A stretch of 64,000 bases of DNA from Paraconexibacter sp040581415 (lineage in GTDB: Bacteria > Actinomycetota > Thermoleophilia > Solirubrobacterales > Solirubrobacteraceae), in assembly GCF_040581415.1 (NCBI RefSeq), contig NZ_CP114014.1:1798001-1862000 (forward strand). The letters are read 5' to 3'. The position numbers and the translations under genes are program-made. A model generated the notes under the pieces. It ran no database searches, had not been told where the DNA came from, and saw nothing but the letters and a program-made list of their open reading frames with translations. Shown piece by piece: positions 18,499 through 27,138 of the stretch. The number at the start of each line of letters is the position of its first letter. Positions within the stretch are counted from its first letter, which is position 1.

Positions 18499-18903
18499 AT
18501 GTCAGGCGACGCGAAGCAGCTCATCGAGACGGCGGCCAAGACCTTCCTGGAGGAGGTGCCGGCGCTGAAGCCGATGAAGGTCGTCGTCGCGTTCGACCTG
18601 ACGGGCGGGCGGTCGGACCTGCAGCAGTTCCGCCTGCAGCTGCCGGAGCTGACCGTGACCAAGGACATCGGGGCGGACGCGCGGATCCGCGTCGCGATGC
18701 GGCGCGAGTTCTTCAACCTGATGGTCGAGCACGGCGCGCGGGTCGCCGACTGGCGCGAGGCGTTCCACGACGGCAAGGCCAAGGCGACGGGCGTCGAGCA
18801 GTACCTGAAGCTGATCCTCACCGTGGTCGAGAAGCAGGAGGAGCGCGACCGCCTGCGCCGTCCGAAGCATCCCGGCGGGACGAAGCCCCCGGGTGGCCAC
18901 TGA
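18499..18903 (+). CDS. Hypothetical protein, SCP2-like
   Basis: 134 aa cytosolic alpha/beta protein. The centre (VVVAFDLTGGRSD, then DARIRVAMRREFFNLMVE) and the end (GVEQYLKLILTVVEKQEE) recall small sterol-carrier-protein-2-like lipid-binding domains, but similarity is weak and I would not name a ligand. The tail is basic and Pro/Gly-rich. TAGGCT (18486-18491) stands 7 nt before ATG, implying a leaderless mRNA. It ends 3 nt before aguA, so it is co-transcribed with the agmatine gene. Confidence 0.65.
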   Translation: MSGDAKQLIETAAKTFLEEVPALKPMKVVVAFDLTGGRSDLQQFRLQLPELTVTKDIGADARIRVAMRREFFNLMVEHGARVADWREAFHDGKAKATGVEQYLKLILTVVEKQEERDRLRRPKHPGGTKPPGGH

Positions 18904-18906
18904 CGC

Positions 18907-19920
18907 ATGACGGTCCTCGCGGGCACGCCGGCCGCGGCCGGCTTCGCGATGCCCGCGGAGTGGGAGCCGCACGAGCGCACGCTGATGGCGTGGCCGTGCC
19001 GGCGCGACATGTGGGGGGCGCAGCTCGCCGGCGCGAAGGAGCAGTACGCCGGCGTGGCGAACGCCGTCGCGGCCTTCGAACCGGTGACGATGGTCTGCGC
19101 GACGGCGGCGGACGCGGCCGAGGCGGCAGCGGCCTGCACCGGCGACGTGACCGTGATCGAGCGGCCGATCGACGACTCCTGGCTGCGGGACAGCGGGCCG
19201 ATCTTCGTCAGGGACGCGTCCGGGCGAAGGGCCGGCGTCCACTTCGGGTTCAACGCCTGGGGCGAGAAGTTCGTCCCCTGGGACCGGGACGCCGCGGTCG
19301 GCGGCCTGCTGGTCGAGCACGTCGGCGATCCGCTGTTCCGCGCGCCGCTGATCCTCGAAGGCGGGTCGATCTGCGTCGACGGCGCGGGGCGCCTCGTGAC
19401 GACCGAGCAGTGCCTGCTGCACCCGTCCCGCAACCCGTCGCTAGGCCCGGACGCGATCACGCAGCACCTGCAGGACTGGCTCGGCGTCGACCGGGTCATC
19501 TGGCTGAAGGACGGTCTGGTCGAGGACAAGGACACCGACGGGCACGTCGACCTCGTCGCGGCGTTCACCGGGCCGGGCCGGCTGCTGCTGCAGTCCTGCC
19601 TGCCGGGGGACCCGAACCACGCGGCGATGGAGCTGAACGCCGACCGGGCAAGCGGGGCCGGCCTCGACGTGACCCCGTTCCCGCTGCTGGCCCGGCCGAC
19701 CGTGGCCGGCGAGCAGATCGGCGCGTCCTACCTGAACTTCACGATCGTCAACGGTGCGGTGATCGTCCCGACGGCCGGCGTCGCGACGGACGCCGAGGCC
19801 CTCGAGCGCATCGCGGCCGTCTACCCCGACCGCGAGGTCGTGGGTGTCCCGGGCGAGATCATCGCCTGGGGCGGCGGCGGGCCGCACTGCATCACGCAGC
19901 AGGTCCCGGCGATCCCCTGA
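18907..19920 (+). CDS. aguA: Agmatine deiminase
   Basis: 337 aa, peptidyl-arginine-deiminase family. Substrate-binding MPAEWEPHERTLMAWP is at the N-terminus, followed by DDSWLRDSGPIF, the His of DTDGHVDLVAAF and the catalytic Cys in GGGGPHCITQQ near the C-terminus. It hydrolyses agmatine to N-carbamoylputrescine and ammonia. aguB lies 107 bp downstream, so the second step of putrescine formation is adjacent. The Cys, His and Asp residues expected of the catalytic set are all present. Confidence 0.93.
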   Translation: MTVLAGTPAAAGFAMPAEWEPHERTLMAWPCRRDMWGAQLAGAKEQYAGVANAVAAFEPVTMVCATAADAAEAAAACTGDVTVIERPIDDSWLRDSGPIFVRDASGRRAGVHFGFNAWGEKFVPWDRDAAVGGLLVEHVGDPLFRAPLILEGGSICVDGAGRLVTTEQCLLHPSRNPSLGPDAITQHLQDWLGVDRVIWLKDGLVEDKDTDGHVDLVAAFTGPGRLLLQSCLPGDPNHAAMELNADRASGAGLDVTPFPLLARPTVAGEQIGASYLNFTIVNGAVIVPTAGVATDAEALERIAAVYPDREVVGVPGEIIAWGGGGPHCITQQVPAIP

Positions 19921-19924
19921 GGCC

Positions 19925-19971
19925 CGGCGTGCGGTCCAGAGCTCCTCATGGCAGCTCTGGACCGCACGCCG
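19925..19971 (+). terminator. 19-bp perfect hairpin after aguA
   Basis: The arms 19925-19943 (CGGCGTGCGGTCC...) and 19953-19971 are perfectly complementary over 19 bp with a 9-nt loop, starting 4 nt after the aguA stop. There is no T-run. It probably separates aguA from the aguB promoter (TAGACT, 20016-20021). Confidence 0.65.
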
Positions 19972-20027
19972 CCCGTGCTCGCCGCCCGCGCCGGGTGGGA
20001 CATGGGCCCGCTTCCTAGACTGGCGCC

Positions 20028-21011
20028 GTGCCCACGGACTTCCAGCTGATCGCCGCCACCACGGTCCCGCCGTCCCCGGCGCGCGTCGACGCCCCCCGCC
20101 GCACACCCCTGCGCGTCGGCGCCGTCCAGCAGGCGTGGGACCCGGACCCCGCCGCGCACCGTGCGTCGCTGGGCGACGGGGTTGCGCTGGCGGCGCGCGC
20201 GGGCGCGACCCTCGTCTGCCTGCAGGAGCTGACGCTGTCGCCGTACTTCGCGATCACGGCGGACGGCCCGTCGGCCGCCGGCGCCGCCCCGGAGGAGCTG
20301 CCGGGCGGGGCGACGCACGCGCTGGCGACCGAGCTGGCGGCGGCGCACGGCGTCCACGTCCACGCGTCCCTCTACGAGCGGGCGGACGCGGACGACGGCC
20401 TCGGCTTCAACACCGCGATCGTCGTCGCCCCCGACGGCACACTGGTGGCCCGCACCCGCAAGCTCCACATCCCGGTCACCGAGGGCTACTTCGAGGACCG
20501 GTACTTCCGCCCCGGACCGGCGGGCGACGAGGCGTTCCCGGTCGTCCCGCTGGCCGGTGCCCGGTTCGGCTTCCCGACGTGCTGGGACCAGTGGTTCCCG
20601 GAGCTCGCGCGGGCCTACTCGCTGGCCGGGGCCGAGGTCCTGGTCTACCCGACCGCGATCGGCTCCGAGCCCGGTCACCCCGGGTTCGACACGCAGCCGC
20701 TGTGGCAGCACGTGATCGTCGGCAACGGCATCACGTCGGGGACCTTCATGGTCGCGGTCAACCGGATCGGGACCGAGGCGGTCGAGGGCTCGGGCGCGAT
20801 CACGTTCTACGGCTCCTCGTTCATCTCCGATCCGTACGGACGGGTCCTGGTGCAGGCCCCGCGCGACGCGCCGGCGGTGATCGTCGCCGACCTCGACGTC
20901 GACCAGCGCGAGGACTGGCTCACGCTGTTCCCCTTCCTCACGACGCGCCGGCCGGACGCCTACGCGTCGCTGGCGGACGTGTCGGCGACACCCCGCCGCC
21001 CGGTCCCGTAG
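20028..21011 (+). CDS. aguB: N-carbamoylputrescine amidase
   Basis: 327 aa nitrilase-superfamily amidase. The Glu-Lys-Cys triad is visible in LQELTLSPYF, RTRKLHIPVTEGYFEDRYF and FPTCWDQWFPE; the EGYFED motif is characteristic of N-carbamoylputrescine amidases. It releases putrescine, CO2 and ammonia from the aguA product. A non-conserved N-terminal stretch of about 25 residues precedes RVGAVQQ. GTG 20028 with TAGACT (20016-20021) 6 nt upstream indicates a leaderless start. Confidence 0.92.
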   Translation: MPTDFQLIAATTVPPSPARVDAPRRTPLRVGAVQQAWDPDPAAHRASLGDGVALAARAGATLVCLQELTLSPYFAITADGPSAAGAAPEELPGGATHALATELAAAHGVHVHASLYERADADDGLGFNTAIVVAPDGTLVARTRKLHIPVTEGYFEDRYFRPGPAGDEAFPVVPLAGARFGFPTCWDQWFPELARAYSLAGAEVLVYPTAIGSEPGHPGFDTQPLWQHVIVGNGITSGTFMVAVNRIGTEAVEGSGAITFYGSSFISDPYGRVLVQAPRDAPAVIVADLDVDQREDWLTLFPFLTTRRPDAYASLADVSATPRRPVP

Positions 21012-21094
21012 CGGGGTCGTCGCCCGCGCAAGGTGAGACCGATGTGCGACGCCGGAACGGTCCCACGGGGGTCGCGCGAGCTTAGGGTTCTGGC

Positions 21095-21964
21095 ATGCAC
21101 TCGCGTGGACGCCGGATCGCGGCCCTGACCACCGTCGTGGCCGTCGCGCTGGGCGGCGCGGTCGCCGTGACCGCGGCGGCGGCGCCCAAGTCGAAGGTGC
21201 CGAAGGTCCGCACGCGGATCGCGAAGCTCCAGCTGAACGTCGCGGGCTACGTGGAGATGCGGCAGCTGAAGGACACCGCGTCGGACTGCTTCCCCGGCGA
21301 GCGCTGGATCCAGACGAACACGTTCAGCTTCGAGACGGGACGCTTCGTGAACGTGTCGGTGAAGAACGTCTCGGTTCCCGGCTATGGCTCGGTGGCCACG
21401 TCGACGTTCTCGCCCACGGTGGGCCGCGCGAAGGTCGACAGCGGCATCACCGCGTACAAGGCCACGAACTACTGCAAGGGGACGCCGGCGAAGCTGGACG
21501 GCCCGCCGACGTGCTCGTCGAGCAGCGGCAAGATTGCCGTGGCGCTCACCCCGGGAGAGATCCCGGAGGGGGCGGGGGAGGACGACCCTGCCCCGCTCGC
21601 CGGGCGGCCGCTGCTGCTGTCCGTGCGGCGAGCCGGCGGCGGGCGGGATGCGCTGGGCTGCCTCGGGGGCGGGCCGGAGTCGCTCAGCGGCCCGAACGCC
21701 GACCTGTCGATCGTCACCACGTCGATCGCCCCGGGGGTGTCCGAGGTCCTGCCCGCGAACCTCGATGCGGTGAAGGTCTTCGCGATCCGCGCGCGCCAGA
21801 CGATGAAGCGGGCGATCGTGATCTCCGGGCCGTGCACCAAGACGACGGTGAAGGTCGTCCCGCCGCCCGGCGCCGCGCCGAACTCCGGCAACCTGAACGC
21901 CGACGGCGACTGCTGGATGACGGGCAAGGTCATCGTGACCGTCCGCCCGCGGCCGGCGACGTAG
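21095..21964 (+). CDS. Secreted protein of unknown function
   Basis: 289 aa with a clear signal peptide (about 1-32: Arg/Gly start, hydrophobic AVALGGAVAV core). The mature part is basic at first (PKSKVPKVRTRIAKLQ) and then beta-rich with about six cysteines (DTASDCFPGE, NYCKGTPAKL, PPTCSSSS, GPCTKT, GDCW), suggesting a disulfide-bonded domain. I do not recognise it. TAGGGT (21083-21088) lies 6 nt before ATG: leaderless. It converges on the fpg gene. Confidence 0.7.
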   Translation: MHSRGRRIAALTTVVAVALGGAVAVTAAAAPKSKVPKVRTRIAKLQLNVAGYVEMRQLKDTASDCFPGERWIQTNTFSFETGRFVNVSVKNVSVPGYGSVATSTFSPTVGRAKVDSGITAYKATNYCKGTPAKLDGPPTCSSSSGKIAVALTPGEIPEGAGEDDPAPLAGRPLLLSVRRAGGGRDALGCLGGGPESLSGPNADLSIVTTSIAPGVSEVLPANLDAVKVFAIRARQTMKRAIVISGPCTKTTVKVVPPPGAAPNSGNLNADGDCWMTGKVIVTVRPRPAT

Positions 21965-21974
21965 GCCCTACGCG

Positions 21975-22078
21975 GGCCAGGCCTGCTCCACCGAGCACCA
22001 CCACGTCGTCCGGCCGCCGCCGACGTGAGCTACGGCCAGGCCTGCTCCACCGAGCACCACCACGTCGTCCGGCCGCCG
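21975..22078 (-). repeat. Direct repeat duplicating the fpg 3' end
   Basis: 45 identical bases at 21975-22019 and 22034-22078 (period 59). The right copy is the last 15 codons of the fpg gene up to its stop at 22030-22032; the left copy, also followed by a TAG on the minus strand (21968-21970), is non-functional spacer DNA. The two genes here are convergent. Confidence 0.9.
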
Positions 22079-22926
22079 ACCGCCGCCTTGACCATCGCGC
22101 CGCCGCAGCGGGGACAGGCGGCGTCCTTCTTGCGGAACTCGATCACGCGGCCGGTGTGGACGCCCCCGTGCTTCATGGCCGCCCGGGTGCAGCGGCGCAG
22201 CACCTTCCAGAGGTCGTCGAGCTCGTCGGTGGTGAGGGTCCCCGCCGGGCGGAGGGGCGCGAGCCGCGCCTGCCAGAGCGTCTCGTCGGCCAGCAGGTTG
22301 CCGACGCCCGCGATCACCGACTGGTCCATGATCCGCGCCTTCAGCGGCGCCTCGCCGACGCCGACGCGCTCGCGGAACGTCGCCTTCGGGACCAGCAGCG
22401 CGTCCGGCCCCAGCCGCGAGAGGTCGGGGTTCAGGACGGCGCGGCCGAGGCGGCGCTTGTCGAACAGGATCAGCGCCGCGTCGTCGTCGAAGGTGATGGT
22501 GAAGCGCGCCCAGGCCGGGTCGCCCGACAGGCGCGGGTCGGGGTGCCCGCCCGCGGGTGGCGCCGGCGCTTCGGTGGACGCATTCGCGCCCGCGCCCGCC
22601 GCCGCCAGGATCTCGTTGGCGGACATCGGGTCGCCGGCGTAGGCGGTGACCTGGGCGTCCTCGCCGTCGACGAACACCATCCGGCCCGCCATGCCGAGGT
22701 GCAGGCCGAGGATCGGGCCGTCGCCGTCGTCGGTGTCCAGGAACATCGACTTGCCGATGCGGCCGGCCGCGGTCAGGGTCCGGCCGACCAGCGCCGAGGC
22801 GATGTCCCCGGGCAGGTGGGGCCGGCACACGTAGGTGTCGGCGTCGTCGACGGCGGCGACGGTGCGGCCGACGGCGCGCTCGGCGATCAGGGTCCGCGCG
22901 GCTTCGACCTCGGGCAGCTCAGGCAT
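22030..22926 (-). CDS. mutM: Fpg/Nei-family DNA glycosylase, one zinc cysteine missing
   Basis: 298 aa base-excision-repair glycosylase/AP lyase. The mature start MPELPEVE supplies Pro-1 and Glu-2 for catalysis. A Lys (RIGKSMF) and the H2TH region (IMDQSVIAGVGNLLADE) are intact. The C-terminal zinc finger reads CPRCGGAMV...WWCSVEQAWP: the first three Cys are present but the fourth, normally CPxCQ, is replaced (CSVEQ). An insertion of about 30 Ala/Gly/Pro-rich residues follows GLHLGMAGRM. Longer in-frame starts run into the repeat array, so ATG 22926 is used. Confidence 0.88.
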   Translation of the reverse strand: MPELPEVEAARTLIAERAVGRTVAAVDDADTYVCRPHLPGDIASALVGRTLTAAGRIGKSMFLDTDDGDGPILGLHLGMAGRMVFVDGEDAQVTAYAGDPMSANEILAAAGAGANASTEAPAPPAGGHPDPRLSGDPAWARFTITFDDDAALILFDKRRLGRAVLNPDLSRLGPDALLVPKATFRERVGVGEAPLKARIMDQSVIAGVGNLLADETLWQARLAPLRPAGTLTTDELDDLWKVLRRCTRAAMKHGGVHTGRVIEFRKKDAACPRCGGAMVKAAVGGRTTWWCSVEQAWP

Positions 22927-22984
22927 CGCGCGGGATCGTAGTGGCCGGGCGCCAGGCAGACTGAGTCGCGCGGGCGTCGGTGGC

Positions 22985-23160
22985 GGATCGCACGGCTCCG
23001 GGCCTGGTGGATCGGCATTCACCGCAGGCGGGGCGGGTGAGTGGTGGATCGCACGGCTCCGGGCCTGGTGGATCGGCATTCACCGCAGGCGGGGCGGGTG
23101 AGTGGTGGATCACATGACTCCGGACCTGGTGGATCGGCATTCACCGCCAGGCTGGGGCGG
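22985..23160 (+). repeat. 61-bp tandem repeat array A (three units)
   Basis: Units begin at 22985, 23046 and 23107. The first two are identical over 61 bp; the third diverges at its ends. Each contains GGTGGATCGGCATTCACC, which can form a short hairpin (CCTGGTG with CACC-gc-AGG), and ends GGTGAGTGGT. The array fills the divergent space between fpg and the glycoside hydrolase gene. A related array in opposite orientation lies at 34582-34856. Confidence 0.9.
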
Positions 23161-23217
23161 CGTCCTGGCCGCGCCGGGCTGCGACCGGACGTCGTGCCCG
23201 GCGGTAGCCTCGCGGCG

Positions 23218-24552
23218 GTGAGGCACGCGTCACGGACGACACGCCGGATCACCGCGCGGCCACGGCTCCTGTCGGCGATCGCAGCGACAGCGCTGGCCGT
23301 CGGCACCGCGGCCGGCTGCGGCGGCACCGAACGCGACCGCGCGGCGCCCAGCGGCCCGTCGAAGCGCGTCGTCGCGATCGTCCAGGACGACGCCGAGCTG
23401 CTGCACCGCTCGCCGCAGCGGATCGCGGCCACGCTCGACGATCTGCGCGGCCTCGGGGTCGACTGGGTCCGCGTCACCGCCGGCTGGTCGGTCATCGCGC
23501 CCGACCCGACCGCCGACCGCCGGCCCGCCGGCTTCGACGCGGCCGACCCGGGCGCGTACCCCGACGGCGCGTGGGACGCGCTGGACCGGCTGCAGCGCCT
23601 GACACGGCGGCGCGGGCTGCGGATCGCGATCGACATCGCCTTCTGGGCGCCGCGCTGGGCGGTCGCGCGACCGAACGCGGACCGCGAGCAGCGCAACGAG
23701 CGCAGCGGCATCGACCCCGGCGAGTTCGCGGCCTTCGCGCAGGCCGTCGCCCGCCGCTACCCCGACGCCGCCGCGTTCACGATCTGGAACGAGCCGAACC
23801 ACACCGCGTTCCTGCTGCCCCAGTGGCAGCAGGACCCGGCCGGGAACTGGACGGCCGCCTCGCCGCAGAACTACCGCGACATGCTCCGTGCCTCCGTCCC
23901 GAAGGTGAAGGCCGCGGCGCCGGACGCCGTCGTCCTCATCGGCGCGACCTCGTCGCTCGGGACCGCCCAGGGGACCGACGCCCGCGAGCGCATGTCGCCG
24001 CTGACGTTCGCCCGCCGGCTCGCCTGCGTGGACGACGCGCTCCGGCCCGACCCGCGGCAGCCCGGATGTGCCGGCTTCACGCCGCTCCCGGGGGACGGCT
24101 GGTCGCACCATCCGTACGCGGTCGACGTCCCGCCGTCCGCCCGCGACCCGCGACCCGAGACGGTCCGCCTGGGCGACCTGGACCGCCTGACGACGTTGCT
24201 GCACGCGCTGCACGCCGCCGGCCGCACGACCACCGACCTCCCCGTGTACCTCACGGAGTTCGGCTACCAGACCAGTCCGCCGGACCCGACCCAGGAGGTG
24301 TCCCTCGCCGACCAGGCCGCGTGGGTCGCCGAGGCCGAGCAGGTCGCCCGCAGCCACCCCGAGGTCCGCGCCACCGCGCAGTTCCTCGTCCGCGACCTCC
24401 CCGAGCGGCCGGGCGACGACCTGCGCACGCGCTGGCGCGACTACCAGTCGGGCCTGCGCTTCGAGGACGGCCGGCCGAAGCCGGCCTACCTCACCTACGC
24501 CGTCGCCCTCGCGATCGCCCGGGCGCAGGAGGCGATCGCCGCCGCCCCGTGA
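23218..24552 (+). CDS. Lipoprotein glycoside hydrolase (clan GH-A fold)
   Basis: 444 aa. The N-terminus is basic, then hydrophobic (LLSAIAATALAVG), and ends in lipobox TAAGC, so it is membrane-anchored outside the cell. The rest is a TIM barrel: LDDLRGLGVDWVRVTAGW, then the acid/base in FTIWNEPNHTAF and the nucleophile in VYLTEFGYQTSPP. This matches GH5/GH39-like enzymes; the glycan substrate is unknown. An upstream in-frame ATG lies inside the repeat array; GTG 23218 has TAGCCT (23205-23210) 7 nt before it. Confidence 0.85.
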   Translation: MRHASRTTRRITARPRLLSAIAATALAVGTAAGCGGTERDRAAPSGPSKRVVAIVQDDAELLHRSPQRIAATLDDLRGLGVDWVRVTAGWSVIAPDPTADRRPAGFDAADPGAYPDGAWDALDRLQRLTRRRGLRIAIDIAFWAPRWAVARPNADREQRNERSGIDPGEFAAFAQAVARRYPDAAAFTIWNEPNHTAFLLPQWQQDPAGNWTAASPQNYRDMLRASVPKVKAAAPDAVVLIGATSSLGTAQGTDARERMSPLTFARRLACVDDALRPDPRQPGCAGFTPLPGDGWSHHPYAVDVPPSARDPRPETVRLGDLDRLTTLLHALHAAGRTTTDLPVYLTEFGYQTSPPDPTQEVSLADQAAWVAEAEQVARSHPEVRATAQFLVRDLPERPGDDLRTRWRDYQSGLRFEDGRPKPAYLTYAVALAIARAQEAIAAAP

Positions 24553-24587
24553 CGTACGACACGGCTGCTGAGCAACCATGTCGTACG
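24553..24587. terminator. Hairpin between convergent genes
   Basis: CGTACGACACGG (24553-24564) pairs with CCATGTCGTACG (24576-24587) at 11 of 12 positions, with an 11-nt loop, starting right after the glycoside hydrolase stop. It faces the convergent ferredoxin/ligase operon and can act in both directions; there is no T-tract. Confidence 0.55.
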
Positions 24588-24641
24588 GTCGGGTGCGGCT
24601 CGGCGAAGGGGCGCGCCGATCAGCCCGCCGGGTCGTTGGTG

Positions 24642-24884
24642 CTAGCGGAGCGGTGCGCCGTCCTCGTACAACTTGAGCACAGCGACCGCACCGTCCGGCG
24701 CGGCGTCGTAGCAGAGGCCGCAAAGCACGCACTCGTCGATCGCGTCGTCGACGATGTCCACGCCGTCGGGCGTCCCCTTGTAGATGTTCACGGGGCAGAC
24801 CTCGTTGAGCTTGGCGCCCAGGGCCGGGTCGGACGTGAACTCGTCCTTGACCTCGATGCCGATGAAGATGGCGTCTTTGCGCAT
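24642..24884 (-). CDS. Small ferredoxin-like 4Fe-4S protein
   Basis: 80 aa. One Cys in EVCPVNIYKG and a CVLCGLC cluster (C-x2-C-x2-C) give four cysteines, enough for one 4Fe-4S cluster; the arrangement resembles FixX/ferredoxin-like proteins. Its ATG overlaps the stop of the SucD-like gene (TGATG), so it is made with the acyl-CoA ligase. Why a ligase operon needs an electron carrier is unclear; it may serve a partner oxidoreductase elsewhere. No signal or membrane segment. Confidence 0.8.
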   Translation of the reverse strand: MRKDAIFIGIEVKDEFTSDPALGAKLNEVCPVNIYKGTPDGVDIVDDAIDECVLCGLCYDAAPDGAVAVLKLYEDGAPLR

Positions 24885-25810
24885 CAGGCTGCACTCCTCT
24901 CGGCGATCTTCGCCTTGACCAGGTCGGGGATCTCGTCGATGCGCTGCACGACGGGGATGCCGGCGGCCTCCAGGCGGGCGATCTTCTCGGTCGCGGAGTC
25001 CTCCTTGCCCTCGACGATCGTGCCGGCGTGGCCGAACGACATGCCCTGCATCTCGTCGTCGTCCATGAACTTGCCGGCCATGAACGCGATGATCGGCAGG
25101 CGCGAGTTGTTGTCCGCGACCCACTGCGAGAGCTGCGCCTCCATGCGGCCGCCGGGCTCGGTGTAGATGACGATCGCCTGCGTCTGCTCGTCCGCCTCGA
25201 AGTACGGCATGAGCTCGGCGTACGTGGAGCCGATGATCGCGTCGCCGCCGATCGAGACCGCCGTCGACACGCCGAGGCCTGCCGCCGTCAGCGTCGAGGA
25301 GATCTCAGTGGTCATGCCGCCGGAGCGCGACATCACGCCGACCGACCCCGGCTGGTAGGCGACCGCGGCGTTCTTCGCCGGACCGCCGATGCCGCCCATC
25401 TTGGCGACGCCGGGGACGATCAGCCCGAGGCAGTTCGGGCCGATGATGCGGGCGCCGTTGAGGTCGGCGAGCTCGACCATCGCGGCCACGTCCCGGCGCG
25501 GGATGCGCTCGGTGACGATGACGATCGTCTTGATGCCGGCGTAGAGCGCCTCGAAGACCGCGTCCTTCGTGCCGCCGGGGGGGACCGTGACGACCGAGCC
25601 GTCCGGGACGACCCCGCCGTTGTGCTCGACGAGCTGCGCGATCGTGTCGAAGACCGGGACGCCGTGGACCTCGCGGCCCTTGCGGCCCGGGGTCACGCCG
25701 CCGACGATCTTGGAGCCGTAGTCCAGGCACTCACGCGTGAGGTTCACGGCCTCGCGGCCCGTGATGCCCTGGATGATGAACGTCGTGTCCTTGTCGATGA
25801 GGATGGACAT
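24884..25810 (-). CDS. SucD-like acyl-CoA ligase alpha subunit (malate or succinate)
   Basis: 308 aa CoA-binding/ligase subunit. The Rossmann CoA-binding domain (FIIQGITGREAV, GVTPGRKGREVHGVPVF) precedes the phospho-His ligase domain, with the active His in GMSFGHAGTIVEG near 254. With the beta subunit it forms acyl-CoA from acid, ATP/GTP and CoA. ATG 25810 overlaps the beta-subunit stop. The loop around the active His differs from the usual MGHAGAI of housekeeping succinyl-CoA synthetase, and the operon follows malyl-CoA lyase, so malate is a reasonable substrate. Succinate or citrate cannot be excluded. Confidence 0.82.
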   Translation of the reverse strand: MSILIDKDTTFIIQGITGREAVNLTRECLDYGSKIVGGVTPGRKGREVHGVPVFDTIAQLVEHNGGVVPDGSVVTVPPGGTKDAVFEALYAGIKTIVIVTERIPRRDVAAMVELADLNGARIIGPNCLGLIVPGVAKMGGIGGPAKNAAVAYQPGSVGVMSRSGGMTTEISSTLTAAGLGVSTAVSIGGDAIIGSTYAELMPYFEADEQTQAIVIYTEPGGRMEAQLSQWVADNNSRLPIIAFMAGKFMDDDEMQGMSFGHAGTIVEGKEDSATEKIARLEAAGIPVVQRIDEIPDLVKAKIAERSAA

Positions 25811-27027
25811 CAGGCAGCCGCTCCTTGGATCTTCTCGACCGCACGTCCGGCGGCCTCCCACAGCGACACGGACCGGTCGCAGTACTCGATGCCGTATTTG
25901 TCGAGGATCTTGAAGCCCTCTTCCTCCCAGGCGCCTGGGATCCGGAAGATGGCGATCGTCTCGGCCGGGTCCTTGCCGAGCTCGAGGCAGGCCTTGATGA
26001 CGCCGCGCGCGACGATGTCGACGCGGGTGTTGGAGACGATCGACATCATGACGGCGATCTGCTCCACGCCGTCCTTCTCCAGGACCGCCTTCGCCAGGCC
26101 GCAGGCCTTCGCGACCGACGGGTTGCCGCCGATCTCGGAGTAGTTGGCCGGCTTGCCGCCCTGCTGGCGGACCGCGTCCGTCAGCGTCAGCGACCCGCCG
26201 CCGGCGCCGATGATCAGGCCGATGGTGCCGTCGAACCCGTGGTCCTTGCCCTGGATGACGCCGCGGTGGTCCGCCGCGTCGACCGCGGCGACCGCGTCCT
26301 CGAAGGGGGACGGGACGTAGGTCTCGCGCGCGCCCTCCTCGGCGCCGATGCCGAGGGCCTTGATGAGCGCCTTCTGGCGCGGCATGCCCTCGTTCTCCAT
26401 CTCCATGTGCGCGTCGAGTGCGACGAACGTGCCGTCGTGGAGCTCGGCGATCGGGTTGATCTCGGCCAGGATCATGTCGTTGTCCAGGAACAGCTGCGCG
26501 AGCCGCGCCAGGATCGGCGTGCAGCGCTGCAGCGCCTTGCCGGTGACGCCGGCGTCCGCGATGACCTGCTTGGCCATGAAGTCGCTGAACGGCTGCAGCG
26601 TCGAGAAGTGGCCGCGGCCGACGTGGTCGGGGTGCTCCTCCGCGACCTGCTCGATGTCGATGCCGCCCATGTCGCTGAACAGCATCAGCGGCTTCTTCGC
26701 GGCGCCGTCCCAGACGACGCCCATGTAGTACTCCTGCTTGACGTCGGCCTTCGGGTCGACGAGCACGCCGCGCGGCTCGAGCCCGTTGATCTCGAGCTTG
26801 AGGATGTCCTTGGCGTAGGCCTCGGCCTCCGCGGGCGTGTCGGCGAACTTCACGCCGCCGGCCTTCATGCGACCGCCCGTCAGGACCTGCGACTTGATGA
26901 CTGTGGGGCCGCCGATGCGGGCGGCGATCTCCTTCGCCTCCGCGGCGTCGGTCGTGAAGCCGTAGTCGGTGACGGGGATACCGGCGCGCTTGACGATCTC
27001 GCGCGCCTCGTACTCGTAGAATCTCAT
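25810..27027 (-). CDS. SucC-like acyl-CoA ligase beta subunit (ATP-grasp)
   Basis: 405 aa. The N-terminal ATP-grasp domain starts MRFYEYEAREIVKRAGIPV and has SQVLTGGRMKAGGVKF and LAEINPIAEL; the C-terminal flavodoxin-like ligase domain has IGAGGGSLTLTD and the interface region SEIGGNPSVAK. The N-terminus (RFYEYEA rather than MDLHEYQAK) and the GAGGGSL loop differ from ordinary SucC, pointing to a side branch of the family. AGGAG sits 4 nt before ATG 27027. It lies 111 bp downstream of mcl on the same strand. Substrate inferred from context only. Confidence 0.82.
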   Translation of the reverse strand: MRFYEYEAREIVKRAGIPVTDYGFTTDAAEAKEIAARIGGPTVIKSQVLTGGRMKAGGVKFADTPAEAEAYAKDILKLEINGLEPRGVLVDPKADVKQEYYMGVVWDGAAKKPLMLFSDMGGIDIEQVAEEHPDHVGRGHFSTLQPFSDFMAKQVIADAGVTGKALQRCTPILARLAQLFLDNDMILAEINPIAELHDGTFVALDAHMEMENEGMPRQKALIKALGIGAEEGARETYVPSPFEDAVAAVDAADHRGVIQGKDHGFDGTIGLIIGAGGGSLTLTDAVRQQGGKPANYSEIGGNPSVAKACGLAKAVLEKDGVEQIAVMMSIVSNTRVDIVARGVIKACLELGKDPAETIAIFRIPGAWEEEGFKILDKYGIEYCDRSVSLWEAAGRAVEKIQGAAA

Positions 27028-27138
27028 GGAGCTCCTGATGACCTGGGTCGGAAGGCCGGACGTCGCGCTGCGGCCGCGGCGAACCCTATTACGGGGCCAC
27101 GGCGGACAGCAGCCCGCCCGCCGCGCCCCGCGATGGAG

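Noticed and set aside
22985..23160. CRISPR array
   Set aside because: Units are contiguous 61-bp repeats with no variable spacers, and no cas genes are present.
24884..27027. Housekeeping succinyl-CoA synthetase sucCD
   Set aside because: Not excluded, but the divergent N-terminus and active-site loop and the linkage to malyl-CoA lyase make another acid substrate at least as likely, so no sucCD symbols were given.
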